From Neoroseomonas eburnea (GTDB lineage Bacteria > Pseudomonadota > Alphaproteobacteria > Acetobacterales > Acetobacteraceae): 64,000 nucleotides of DNA. This document shows positions 1 to 10,202 of this stretch, one piece after another. Both the position numbers and the translations under genes were made by a program. The DNA lies in NCBI RefSeq assembly GCF_018129005.1, contig NZ_JAAEDL010000001.1:124001-188000 (forward strand), read 5' to 3'. The notes under the pieces are model-generated. The model saw only the letters and a program-made list of their open reading frames with translations, was not told the origin of the DNA and ran no database searches. How positions within the stretch are numbered: position 1 is the stretch's first letter; each line of letters opens with the position of its first letter.

Positions 1-1
1 C

Positions 2-874
2 CTGGACGGCATGCCGCCGCACGACACGCGCTACGATATCGCCGACGAATACATGGAGGTGGTGCGCAAGCTCTGGGGCTCCTGGGAGCCCGGCGCGATC
101 GTCGCCGATCGCGAGACCGGCGTGCTGGTGGACCACACCAAGGTCCACGCCATCGACCATGAGGGCACCTACTTCAAGGTGCGCGGCCCGCTGAACTCCG
201 GCCCATGCGTGCAGGGCCAGCCGGTCATCGCCCAGGCCGGCGGTTCGCCCCGCGGCCGCGAATTCGCCTCCCGCCACGCCGACACCATCGTCGCCATGGT
301 CAAGGGCACGGCGGGGATGAAGGCCTATCGCGACGACATCCGCGCCCGCATGGCGGCCCACGGCCGCAACCCGGACGACTGCAAGGTGCTTTTCCTCGTC
401 TCCCCGGTGATCGGCGACACCGAGGAGGAAGCGCGCGCGAAGCACAAGCGACGTCTCGCCACCACCGAGGGCCAGATCGCCAAGCGGCTCGCGCATCTGT
501 CGAAGATCACCAATCTCGATTTCGGCGCCCTGCCGCTCGACAAGCCGCTCGGCACGCTCACCACCAACGGGCATCAGCAGTCGCTTGACGAGTTCCTCAA
601 GAAGGCCGGCAACAAGACGCTGCGCGAGGCCGCCGAGATCTACTCCGACCACGGCTCCATCCAGCTCATCGGCACGCCGGCGCAGGTCGCCGAGCAGATG
701 GGCGCGGCGATGGAGGAGATCGGCGGCGACGGCTTCCTCATCACCAGCAACGAAACCTCCCGCCGCGTCATCGCCGAGATCGCCGACGGCCTGGTGCCCG
801 AGCTGCAGCGCCGGGGGCTGACCCGCAGCTCCTACGACCACGCCATGTTCCGCGACAACCTGCTGGCGTTCTGA
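2..874 (+). CDS. FMN-dependent luciferase-like monooxygenase (NtaA/SnaA/DszA type), 5' end outside window
   Basis: The reading frame is open from base 2, so the start lies upstream and only the C-terminal ~290 residues are present. The family is usually about 430-450 residues. The sequence matches the C-terminal half of class C flavin-dependent monooxygenases (bacterial-luciferase fold): an insert ending in TYFKVRGPLN, the core stretch QPVIAQAGGSPRGREFA, and a late segment with GTPAQVAEQM and GGDGFLI. Members use FMNH2 supplied by a separate reductase to attack chelators or organosulfur compounds; the substrate here cannot be told. The gene ends in two GC-rich hairpins and faces the PPK2 gene. 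Confidence 0.85.
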   Translation: MDGMPPHDTRYDIADEYMEVVRKLWGSWEPGAIVADRETGVLVDHTKVHAIDHEGTYFKVRGPLNSGPCVQGQPVIAQAGGSPRGREFASRHADTIVAMVKGTAGMKAYRDDIRARMAAHGRNPDDCKVLFLVSPVIGDTEEEARAKHKRRLATTEGQIAKRLAHLSKITNLDFGALPLDKPLGTLTTNGHQQSLDEFLKKAGNKTLREAAEIYSDHGSIQLIGTPAQVAEQMGAAMEEIGGDGFLITSNETSRRVIAEIADGLVPELQRRGLTRSSYDHAMFRDNLLAF

Positions 875-926
875 TCGGATCCGCCGGCAGGCGGGGCAGG
901 GCGAGCCCCTCGCGCCAAGCGCCTGC

Positions 927-955
927 TCCCGATCCGCCGATCCATCGGATCGGGA
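927..955. terminator. Stem-loop after the monooxygenase gene
   Basis: A perfect 10-bp stem (TCCCGATCCG with CGGATCGGGA) closes a 9-nt loop, 52 bases after the stop codon. No T-run follows, so it may act as a factor-assisted terminator or 3'-end stabiliser. Confidence 0.45.
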
Positions 956-979
956 GGAGGCCCCGCGTGGACCCGGGAA

Positions 980-1010
980 CCCGCCGGCCGTCGTGGTGAC
1001 GGTCGGCGGG
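980..1010. terminator. Stem-loop between convergent genes
   Basis: A near-perfect 13-bp stem (CCCGCCGGCCGTC with GACGGTCGGCGGG, one mismatch) with a 5-nt loop lies just beyond the stop of the minus-strand PPK2 gene. It is probably a bidirectional terminator for the convergent pair, though no U-tract is present. Confidence 0.5.
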
Positions 1011-1017
1011 GCGGTGC

Positions 1018-1947
1018 CTATTTCGAGCCGTACACGTCCGGCACGTAGAGTTCCTCCGGCAGCGTCGCCCGCTCGTAGTCCGGGTTGAACACGCGCTCGG
1101 GCAGGTCCACCGGCTCGTGCGGCACCTCCTCGTAGGGGATCTTCGACAGCAGGTGCGCGATGCAGTTGAGCCGCGCCAGCTTCTTGTCGTTGCCCTCGAC
1201 GATGTACCACGGCGCCTCGGGGATGTTCGTGCGTTCGAACATCGCCTCCTTCGCCTTGGTGTACTGCTCCCAGCGCACCCGGGACTGAAGGTCCATCGGC
1301 GAGAGCTTCCACTGCTTGATCGGATCGTGGATGCGCATGAGGAAGCGGTACTGCTGCTCCTCGTCGGTGATGGAGAACCAGTACTTCACCAGGATGATGC
1401 CCGAGCGCACCAGCATGCGCTCGAATTCCGGCACGTCGCGGAAGAATTCCTCGACCTGGTCCTCGTCCGCGAAGTTCATCACCCGCTCCACGCCGGCGCG
1501 GTTGTACCAGGAGCGGTCGAACAGCACGATCTCGCCGGCGGCCGGCAGATGCGGAACATAGCGCTGGAAGTACCATTGCGTCTTCTCGCGGTCCGACGGC
1601 GCCGGCAGGGCGATGACGCGGCAGGACCGCGGATTGACCCGCTGGGTGATGCGCTTGATCACGCCGCCCTTGCCCGCGCTGTCGCGGCCTTCGAACAGCA
1701 CGACGACCTTGAGCCCCTTGTGCGTCACCCAGTCCTGGAGCTTCACCAGTTCCGCCTGCAGGCGCAGCAGCTCGCGGAAATAGAAGCCGCGCTCGAGCGA
1801 GCTCTTCTTCCGCCGCTGCTCGAGGACGCGCAGCGCCTCGGGGATGCGGCTGTCGTCGATCTCCTGCTCCAGCTCCTCGTCGAAATCGTCCTCCAGCTCG
1901 AGGTGCAGCCAGGGGCGATCTTCCATTCGATCAGCGTCGTCGGTCAT
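1018..1947 (-). CDS. ppk2: Polyphosphate kinase 2 (PPK2 family)
   Basis: A 309-residue protein of the usual one-domain PPK2 length. PPK2 enzymes transfer phosphate between inorganic polyphosphate and nucleotides in the cytoplasm, mainly phosphorylating NDPs with polyP. The P-loop GRDSAGKGG is at about residues 87-95, the Walker-B/lid segment LFDRSWYNR at about 142-150, and SPMDLQSRVRWEQYT lies in the C-terminal part, all hallmarks of the family. The start is uncertain: in-frame ATGs lie 6 and 10 codons upstream (1965, 1977) and none has a convincing ribosome site. The ATG chosen gives an acidic leader typical of PPK2. It is divergent from the peptide transporter operon. Confidence 0.93.
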   Translation of the reverse strand: MTDDADRMEDRPWLHLELEDDFDEELEQEIDDSRIPEALRVLEQRRKKSSLERGFYFRELLRLQAELVKLQDWVTHKGLKVVVLFEGRDSAGKGGVIKRITQRVNPRSCRVIALPAPSDREKTQWYFQRYVPHLPAAGEIVLFDRSWYNRAGVERVMNFADEDQVEEFFRDVPEFERMLVRSGIILVKYWFSITDEEQQYRFLMRIHDPIKQWKLSPMDLQSRVRWEQYTKAKEAMFERTNIPEAPWYIVEGNDKKLARLNCIAHLLSKIPYEEVPHEPVDLPERVFNPDYERATLPEELYVPDVYGSK

Positions 1948-2316
1948 CCTGCCGTTCCGGACCATGGGGTGCCCCATTGCTAGCGGCTTCGTGGGATGCC
2001 GGTGTGACGGTTTGGAGACGGCCAGGAGGCAGAATCGCCCGCGTCCTCCTCGCTCGCTCCCGGGGGGGCCGGTGGGCGCCGCGACCGGACGCGCCCGCCA
2101 CGCCGGAAAGACCCCGGCGCGCCGCCTGCCGATCGCCGCACTGCCCACCCGGAAGGCAATGATTGCGGCCCGGTTGGGCGGCCAGCCCCGCCGCCGCGGA
2201 TCGTTGCGCAGCCTGGGGGCTTGCACGATCGGGCTGCGCGGGCTCTTTGGAGCCATGGCTCGGCCGGTCACATCTTCTTGCGCGCGCCACGCGGGCCCCA
2301 CTCGCCGGGTGAGGCC
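1948..2316. other. Divergent intergenic region, ppk2 / peptide transporter operon
   Basis: These 369 bases separate two divergent transcription units and must hold both promoters. The sequence is uniformly GC-rich. I see no clear -35/-10 pair, hairpin or repeat, and no coding potential in either direction. A GGTGAGG ribosome site for the ATPase gene sits at the right edge. Confidence 0.4.
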
Positions 2317-3300
<984 letters not shown>

Positions 3301-3313
3301 GACAGGCAGAAAG

Positions 3314-3439
3314 GTCGGGGGAGGGGAACCTCCCCCGAGCCCCCTCCCTTCTTTGTCCTTTGGAGACTGACCTCGGACGTCACTTCCCAAGTACCAAAGA
3401 AGGTTGGGGGGCTCGGGGGGAAGTTCCCTTCCCCCCGAC
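3314..3439. repeat. 126-bp inverted-repeat element between the two ATPase genes (two family C arms)
   Basis: The left arm (3314-3355) and right arm (3395-3439) are inverted copies of about 42-45 bases. Each contains the smaller palindrome GGGGGAGG...CCTCCCCC, followed by a GAGCCCCCT...CTTTG tail. About 39 bases of unrelated sequence lie between. Single arms of the same family occur at 17102-17144 and 31931-31972. The element fills almost the whole gap between the ATPase genes and would fold into a large cruciform or mRNA hairpin. Confidence 0.75.
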
Positions 3440-3445
3440 TTCCCG

Positions 3446-4494
<1,049 letters not shown>

Positions 4495-4498
<4 letters not shown>

Positions 4499-6018
4499 AG
4501 ACGACCATCAAGGCCATCCTCGCTGCCGCCGCGGCGATCATTCCCGCCGCCGTCACGCTCGCCCCCGCCGAGGCGCAGAACCTGCGCATCGGCCTGCGCG
4601 AGGACCCGGACATCCTCGACCCGACCCTGTCGCGCACCTATGTCGGCCGCATCGTCTACATGGCGCTGTGCGACAAGCTGTTCGACATCAACGAGCGGCT
4701 CGAGGTCGTGCCCCAACTCGCCACCGGCTTCCGGTGGGAGAACCCGACGACGCTGCTCATCACCCTGCGCGACGGTGTGCGCTTCCATGACGGCGAGGCG
4801 ATGGACGCCGAGGCCGTCCGCTACTCGCTGAACCGCCACCTGACGCTGCAGGGATCCTTCCGCCGCAGCGAGATCTCGGAAGTGGACCGCATCGAGGTGG
4901 TGGACCCGCGCACGGTGCGGATCGTGCTGAAGACGCCGTCCGCCTCGTTCCTCTCGGCGCTGACCGACCGCGCCGGCATGATCGTCAGCCCCAAGGCGGC
5001 CGAGGCGCTGGGGCGCAACTTCGGCACCCGCCCCGTCTGCGCCGGCCCCTTCCGCTTCGTCGAGCGCGTGGCGCAGGAACGCATCGTCGTCGAGCGGTTC
5101 CGCGAATACTGGGATGCGGCGAACATCCACTTCGACCGCGTCACCTACCTGCCCATCCCCGACAACACGGTGCGCCTCGCCAACCTGCAATCGGGCGCCG
5201 TCGAGTTCGTCGAGCGGATGGAGCCCGACGACATGGCCACCATCGGGCGCAACCGCAACCTGCGCGCGCTGGCGGTGGACGAGCTCGGCTACCAGGGCAT
5301 CACCATCAACATCGGCAACGGGGAACGCGCGAACAATCCGCTCGGCCGCGATGCCCGCGTCCGCCAGGCCTTCGAGCTGGCCATCGACCGCGCGGCCATC
5401 AACCAGGTGGTCTATGAGGGCATGTACACGCCGACGCGGCAGCCCTTCCCGCCGGCCAATCCCTTCCACGTGCGCGACTTCCCGCCGACCCAGCGCAATG
5501 TCGAGCGCGCCCGAGCCCTGCTGCGCGAGGCCGGCGTGACCACGCCCGTGCAGATCGAGATGACGGTCCCGAACAACCCCGACCTCCGCCAGGTGGGGGA
5601 GGTGATCCAGTCCATGGTCGCCGAGGCCGGGTTCAACCTTTCCCTGCGCGCGATGGAGTTCGCCTCCTCGCTCCAGGCGGCGACCCGGGGCGAGTTCCAG
5701 ACCTACCTGGTTGGCTGGTCCGGTCGCACGGATCCGGACGGCAACATCTACACCTTCACCCGCACCGGCGGCGGTCAGAATGACGGCCGCTATTCCAACC
5801 CGGAGGTCGATCGCCTGCTCGATGCGGCGCGCACCGAACTCGACGTGGAGAAGCGCCGCGATCTCTACGCCCAGGTGCTGCGCATCGCCTTCGGCCAGGA
5901 TGTGGGACGCATCTATCTCTGGCACCGAAAGAACGTGATGGCGCACACCGCGCGGCTGACGGGCTACCGGCCGATCTCGGACGGCATGATCCGACTGCAG
6001 GGCATGAGGATTCAATGA
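4495..6018 (+). CDS. Peptide ABC transporter substrate-binding protein (family 5)
   Basis: A 507-residue periplasmic binding protein. The signal peptide ends near residue 27 (cut site after PAEA) with no lipobox, so it is a free periplasmic receptor. The family 5 hallmark near the N-terminus, LREDPDILDPTLSRTYVGR, is followed by the typical two-lobe sequence with ALCDKLFDINE and GVRFHDGEAMDAEAVRYSL. It overlaps the preceding gene by ATGA and has GGGAG as ribosome site, so the two are translationally coupled. Ligand unknown; peptides are the default inference. Confidence 0.9.
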
Positions 6019-6224
6019 GCATGCGCGCCGAGGCCTTCGCCTCGTCGCCCTCGGGTGCCGGCGCCGCACTCACGTGCGGCCAGGCCTGCGCGGTTGCGCC
6101 GGCGGCATCTGATCGTCCGGGCGCGGGCGCGCGTTGCGCTCCCGGATCGCGCATGCGCGCGATCCGCCGACTGCCGCGTGTCTTGGCCGCCCCGCTGCCG
6201 GCGCCGGCCGCGGGGACGCCCTAG
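6019..6224. other. 206-bp GC-rich gap inside the transporter operon
   Basis: This gap separates the binding-protein and first permease genes. It contains short palindromic GC-rich stretches (for example around GGATCGCGCATGCGCGCGATCC) but no convincing gene, promoter or known repeat copy. It may fold in the mRNA and lower permease translation relative to the binding protein. Confidence 0.35.
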
Positions 6225-7172
6225 ATGGGCATCTGGCTGCTGCGCAGGGTGGGGCAGGTCATCCCCACCCTTCTGATCCTGTCGATCCTGATCTTCGGGC
6301 TGCAGCAGCTCATGCCAGGCGACCCGGCCGTCATCCTGGCCGGAGAGGAGCGCGGGGACCCCGCCGTGCTGGCGCAGATCCGCGCCGAGCTCGGCCTCGA
6401 TCGCCCGATCTACCGGCAATACGCGATCTGGATGTCGAAGGTCCTGACCGGCGATTTCGGCTTTTCCTGGCGCATCCGCGTGCCGGTCAGCGAGCTGATC
6501 CTGGCGAAGCTGCCGGTCACCTTCCAGCTCGCCTCCATGGCCTTCGTCATCGCCATCCTGATCGGCGTGCCGCTCGGCATCCTCTCCGCCGTGCGCAAGG
6601 ACACGCCGGCGGACTGGGCGGCGAACGGGATCGCGCTGTTCGGCATCTCGACGCCGAACTTCTGGCTCGGGATCATGATGATCCTGCTGTTCAGCGTGGA
6701 ACTGGGCTGGCTGCCGCCGTCCGGCTACGTGCCGCTGACGGAAGACCCGGTGCAGTCGCTCGCCACCACCATCATGCCGGCCTTCGTGCTCGGGACGGGC
6801 GTGGCATCCGTGCTGATGCGCCATACCCGCGCGGCGATGCTGACGGCGCTGTCGCAGGACTATGTCCGCACCGCGCGCGCCAAGGGGCTGAAGGAGCGCG
6901 TCGTCGTCTGGAAGCACGCGCTGCGCAATGCGCTGATCCCGGTGATCACGCTCGGCGCCATCGAGTTCGGCCGCCTGCTGGCCGGTGCCGTGCTGACCGA
7001 GCAGATCTTCACCATCCCGGGTTTCGGCAAGCTGATCGTCGATGCCGTGTTCAACCGCGACTATCCGGTGGTGCAGGGTGTGGTGCTCGCGACCGCGCTG
7101 ATCTTCGTCCTGCTCTCCCTGGTCGCGGACATGCTCTACATGGCCATCAACCCGCGCCTGAGGAACGCGTGA
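6225..7172 (+). CDS. Peptide ABC transporter permease (DppB/OppB type)
   Basis: A 315-residue inner-membrane permease with about six transmembrane helices. The N-terminal helix is followed by the family motif MPGDPAVILAGEE. A large periplasmic loop precedes the helical bundle, and the cytoplasmic EAA loop is recognisable in the segment around YVRTARAKGLKERVV, which contacts the ATPases. The C-terminus ends in a helix with DMLYMAINPRLR, typical of DppB. The ATG lies directly after a TAG. It pairs with the permease at 7483. Confidence 0.92.
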   Translation: MGIWLLRRVGQVIPTLLILSILIFGLQQLMPGDPAVILAGEERGDPAVLAQIRAELGLDRPIYRQYAIWMSKVLTGDFGFSWRIRVPVSELILAKLPVTFQLASMAFVIAILIGVPLGILSAVRKDTPADWAANGIALFGISTPNFWLGIMMILLFSVELGWLPPSGYVPLTEDPVQSLATTIMPAFVLGTGVASVLMRHTRAAMLTALSQDYVRTARAKGLKERVVVWKHALRNALIPVITLGAIEFGRLLAGAVLTEQIFTIPGFGKLIVDAVFNRDYPVVQGVVLATALIFVLLSLVADMLYMAINPRLRNA

Positions 7173-7482
7173 TGGCGTTCCTCAGCCGCTTGTCCTTGGA
7201 TTGCCTCAGGCGCCGTCGCGCGCATCCGCGCGCCTGGCTTGCGCGCCGCGCACCGGCGCATCGGCGGCCGCTGCCGGTCCGGGCGCGGTCGCGCCTTGCG
7301 CCCGTTCTGCCGTGCTGCCCCATGCTTGGCCGGCAAGGGCCGCCCCGCCCCATGTCTGGTCATGGTTTCGGAAGGCCTTTCGGCCCATGCGCGCCCGATG
7401 CCGATGCGAGGCACCGGCAATGGGAACCCGGCCGGGGAGGCCTGGGGGGGCAGCGCCCCCGCAATTCCGGACCATCGACGCC
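7173..7482. repeat. 310-bp gap between the permease genes, with a family B repeat at its right end
   Basis: No gene is supported here. The right half (about 7350-7470) shares order and sequence with 32015-32095: a GTTTC-GGAAGGCCTTTCGGCC palindrome, then CCGGGGAGG and a GC-rich GGCAGCGCCCCC stretch. The left half is only GC-rich. As with the other operon gaps, it may act in the mRNA. Confidence 0.45.
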
Positions 7483-8358
7483 ATGAGCGCCACCGCCGCC
7501 GCCATCCCCGCCGGCGAAAGCCCGACCCGCCGCGCCATCAGGCGCTTCCTGCGGCACCGCCTGGCCGTCTTCGGCCTGGTCGTCGTCCTCGCCTTCGTGC
7601 TGGTGGCGATCCTCGCCCCGCTGATCGCGCCCTACGACCCCTTGCAGACCTCCTGGGCGCGCATCCGCAAGCCGCCTTCGATGGAGCACTGGTTCGGCAC
7701 CGACGAGAACGGGCGCGACGTGCTCTCCCGCGTCATCTGGGGCGCGCGGGCCTCGATGATGGCGGGCGTGGTCTCGGTGCTCGGGGCGCTGCTGATCGGC
7801 GTACCGCTCGGGCTGCTGGCGGGCCTTGCCGGCGGCTGGACGGATGCGCTGATCTCCCGCGTCGCGGACGCCATGCTGTCGGTGCCCTTCCTGATCCTGG
7901 CGATCGCGCTCGCCGCCTTCCTCGGGCCGGCGCTGGAGAACGCGATGCTCGCCATCGCCATCACCGCGAGCCCGGTCTTCGTGCGCCTGTCGCGCGGCAT
8001 GGCGCTGGACGCGAAATCCACCGACTGGATCGAGGCCGCCCGCGCCCTCGGCAACCCCGCCTGGCGCACCGCCTTCGTCCACGTGCTGCCCAACATCATC
8101 CCGCCGCTGCTGGTGCAGGCGACGCTCGCCATCGCCGAGGCCATCATCGCCGAGGCGGCGCTCTCCTTCCTCGGCCTCGGCCAGCAGCCGCCGAACCCGT
8201 CCTGGGGGTCGATGCTGAACTCGTCGCAGCGATTCCTGACCCAGGCGCCCTGGTTGTCGATCTTCCCCGGCCTGACCATCATGGTCGTCGTGCTGGCATT
8301 CAACCTGATGGGCGACGGGCTGCGCGATGCGCTCGACCCGCGCGCGGACAAGACATGA
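7483..8358 (+). CDS. Peptide ABC transporter permease (DppC/OppC type)
   Basis: A 291-residue permease. The short cytoplasmic N-terminus with RRAIRRFLRHRLAVFGLVVV leads into helix 1. The periplasmic motif HWFGTDENGRDVLSRVIWGAR is characteristic of DppC-type subunits. The EAA loop is DWIEAARALGNPAWRTAFVH, and the C-terminus ends GDGLRDALDPR as in the family. The start was chosen by homology to this N-terminus, since upstream sequence is repeat-like. Its last base pairs overlap the phosphatase start (ATGA). Confidence 0.92.
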   Translation: MSATAAAIPAGESPTRRAIRRFLRHRLAVFGLVVVLAFVLVAILAPLIAPYDPLQTSWARIRKPPSMEHWFGTDENGRDVLSRVIWGARASMMAGVVSVLGALLIGVPLGLLAGLAGGWTDALISRVADAMLSVPFLILAIALAAFLGPALENAMLAIAITASPVFVRLSRGMALDAKSTDWIEAARALGNPAWRTAFVHVLPNIIPPLLVQATLAIAEAIIAEAALSFLGLGQQPPNPSWGSMLNSSQRFLTQAPWLSIFPGLTIMVVVLAFNLMGDGLRDALDPRADKT

Positions 8359-9068
8359 TCGAACTGCGATCGGCGCCCGGCGACCTGCCGCGCGGGCGCC
8401 GCATCTACGCCATCGGCGACATCCACGGCACGGCGGACCGCCTGCGCGACCTGCACGCGCAGATCGCGGGCGACCTGAAGCGCCGCCCGGCCGGCTCGGC
8501 GCTGCTGATCCATCTCGGCGACTACGTGGACAAGGGCACCGACAGCCGCGCCGTGCTCGACTACCTGATCGAGCAGGATCCCGTGCCGGGCCTGCCGACC
8601 ATGTTCCTCTGCGGCAACCACGAGGAGACGATGCTCGCGGCGCTCTCGGGCGACAGCGCCGCGGCGGCGGACTGGCTCTGGGGGGGCGGGCGCGCGACGC
8701 TCGATTCCTGGGGCGTCGATCCCGCGACGCCCCGCGAATCCTGGCCGGACCACTTCGCCCCGCAGCATTTCCGCTTCCTGCGGAGGCTCGGGCTGTGGCA
8801 CCAGGAAGGCGGCTACCTCTTCGTCCATGCCGGCATCCGGCCCGGCATCGCGCTCGAGGACCAGTCGCGGGAGGACCTGCTGCGCATCCGCCACGACTTC
8901 CTGGGCAGCGAGCGCGACCACGGCTTCGTCGTGGTGCATGGGCATACGGCAGGTTTCCAGCCGGTGGTGCGCGACAACCGGATCTGCGTGGACACCGCGG
9001 CGTGGTCCGGCGGGCCGCTGACCTGCGCGGTGCTGGAAGGCGACCGGCTCGGATTCCTGCAGGCTTAG
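8355..9068 (+). CDS. Serine/threonine-type metallophosphatase (PPP family)
   Basis: A 237-residue calcineurin-like phosphoesterase. The metal-binding motifs come in order: GDIHG at residues 21-25, GDYVDKG near 55-61, GNHE near 87-90, and a late HGHT. These place it with bacterial PrpA/PrpE-like and lambda-type Ser/Thr phosphatases that bind two metals. It is translationally coupled (ATGA) to the last permease of the peptide transporter, so it is expressed with it. A regulatory or phosphate-releasing role is possible but not shown. Confidence 0.9.
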   Translation: MIELRSAPGDLPRGRRIYAIGDIHGTADRLRDLHAQIAGDLKRRPAGSALLIHLGDYVDKGTDSRAVLDYLIEQDPVPGLPTMFLCGNHEETMLAALSGDSAAAADWLWGGGRATLDSWGVDPATPRESWPDHFAPQHFRFLRRLGLWHQEGGYLFVHAGIRPGIALEDQSREDLLRIRHDFLGSERDHGFVVVHGHTAGFQPVVRDNRICVDTAAWSGGPLTCAVLEGDRLGFLQA

Positions 9069-9082
9069 AACGGCCGCCCTCG

Positions 9083-9165
9083 GCATCGGGCCACGGCAGC
9101 CGCTCCGGTCCTGCGCCGTCACGACTGTCTTGCCCGGCGGGGTGGTCCCAGGCGGTCGGGATGTG
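9083..9165. repeat. Degraded copy of the family A palindromic element
   Basis: The sequence keeps the family A layout: CATCGGGCCACGGCAGCC on the left, about 30 variable bases, then an imperfect palindrome CCGGCGGGG...CAGGCGGTCGG in the right register. It matches the better copies at 36301 and 54121 in spacing but has many substitutions. Confidence 0.45.
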
Positions 9166-9293
9166 CGCAAGTGCCGGCGCTGCGCAGCTCGCGGGATCGT
9201 CTTCGCAGGGGGGGCGGTCCGGCAGGCCGCTGAGGGCAGGGGCCGATGGCCCGGGGAGGAAGCCACGGGGAGGGCGGACGGGGAACGCCGGGC

Positions 9294-9384
9294 GGCGAAA
9301 GGGGCGAGGCTCCGCCTCGCGCTCCGCTCGGGGGCGCCGCCCCCGAGACCCCCGCCAGGGGACCGGGTCCCCTGGACCTCCATC
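9294..9384. repeat. Family D GC-rich intergenic repeat
   Basis: A string of nested short palindromes (GAGGCTCCGCCTC, GGGGGCGCCGCCCCC, CCAGGGGACCGGGTCCCCTGG) ends in GGACCTCCATCTTC. Related strings with the same order are at 13615-13672 and 14489-14550. It lies directly after the stop of the minus-strand DUF3592 gene and could double as a terminator. Confidence 0.6.
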
Positions 9385-9385
9385 T

Positions 9386-10174
9386 TCAGCCGCGTCGGAC
9401 CGGGCCGGCGGCCATGGTCGCGTCGGCGCCCGGGGCAGGCGGTGCCAGGAAGGAGAGGTCCATCCAATAGGGGCCATCCGGCTGCGAGGGGTCGAACTGC
9501 ACCTGCACCGCCGTCATCTGCCGCATCTGCGGCACAGGGTCGAACGGCAGGGGCGCGCTCTCGAACAGACGAGCCACGCCGCTGCGCGGATCCTGCCAGC
9601 GCGCCTGCACGTACCATCGCGGTCCCTCGCGCGTCAGTTCCCGCCGCAACCCGGCCAGCGGCACCGCGAAGGAGGGCAGCGCCGCCACGGCCGCCGCCGC
9701 GACCCCACGGCGGCCGAAGACGCGCATCGTCAGCACTCCGAAGCCGGCGAAGATCGCGCCCATCCCGCCGAGCAGCGTCGCCACGAACCAGCTCTCCATG
9801 AAGCCGGCCATTGCGGCGCGCTCCGGGCGCGCCGGGTCGTAGCGCACCCGCACCGCCTCGCCCACCGTGCAGCAGGGCGGGTTGGAGGCGACCGAGCCCT
9901 CGGCCCGCACCTCCTTTCCGTTCGGCAGGTTGAAGGCGAAGACCGGCGTGTAGGTGCGGGAACTGCGCCCGTCACGGTCGCGGCTGCTGCGCGTCAGCAT
10001 CTGCACCACGCGGCCATCGGTCTCCACGGCGACGCGGCGGAACTGGATCTCCGACCAGGCGGCGAAGCCGGACCCGGCCAGCAGCCCGAACCCGACCAGC
10101 AGCAGGATCCAGGAGACGATGCGCGTCATCCTCCCGCCGTGGCTCACCGTCGTCGTCCGGTAGGTGACCTGCAT
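9386..10174 (-). CDS. DUF3592-type membrane protein
   Basis: A 262-residue protein with two hydrophobic segments, one near the N-terminus (RIVSWILLLVGFGLLAGSG) and one near the middle (WFVATLLGGMGAIFAGFGVLTM). The loop between them has the DUF3592 pattern: RTYTPVFAFNLPNGKEVRAEG, then a CC pair, GEAVRVRYDPARPERA. Function unknown. The ATG at 10174 has AGGAG just upstream. An alternative ATG at 10129 would drop 15 residues and give the more usual short N-terminus, but has a badly spaced ribosome site. It is 28 bases from the stop of the next minus-strand gene. Confidence 0.75.
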   Translation of the reverse strand: MQVTYRTTTVSHGGRMTRIVSWILLLVGFGLLAGSGFAAWSEIQFRRVAVETDGRVVQMLTRSSRDRDGRSSRTYTPVFAFNLPNGKEVRAEGSVASNPPCCTVGEAVRVRYDPARPERAAMAGFMESWFVATLLGGMGAIFAGFGVLTMRVFGRRGVAAAAVAALPSFAVPLAGLRRELTREGPRWYVQARWQDPRSGVARLFESAPLPFDPVPQMRQMTAVQVQFDPSQPDGPYWMDLSFLAPPAPGADATMAAGPVRRG

Positions 10175-10202
10175 GGGCTCCTGGCCTTGTGCTGCTACCG
10201 AA

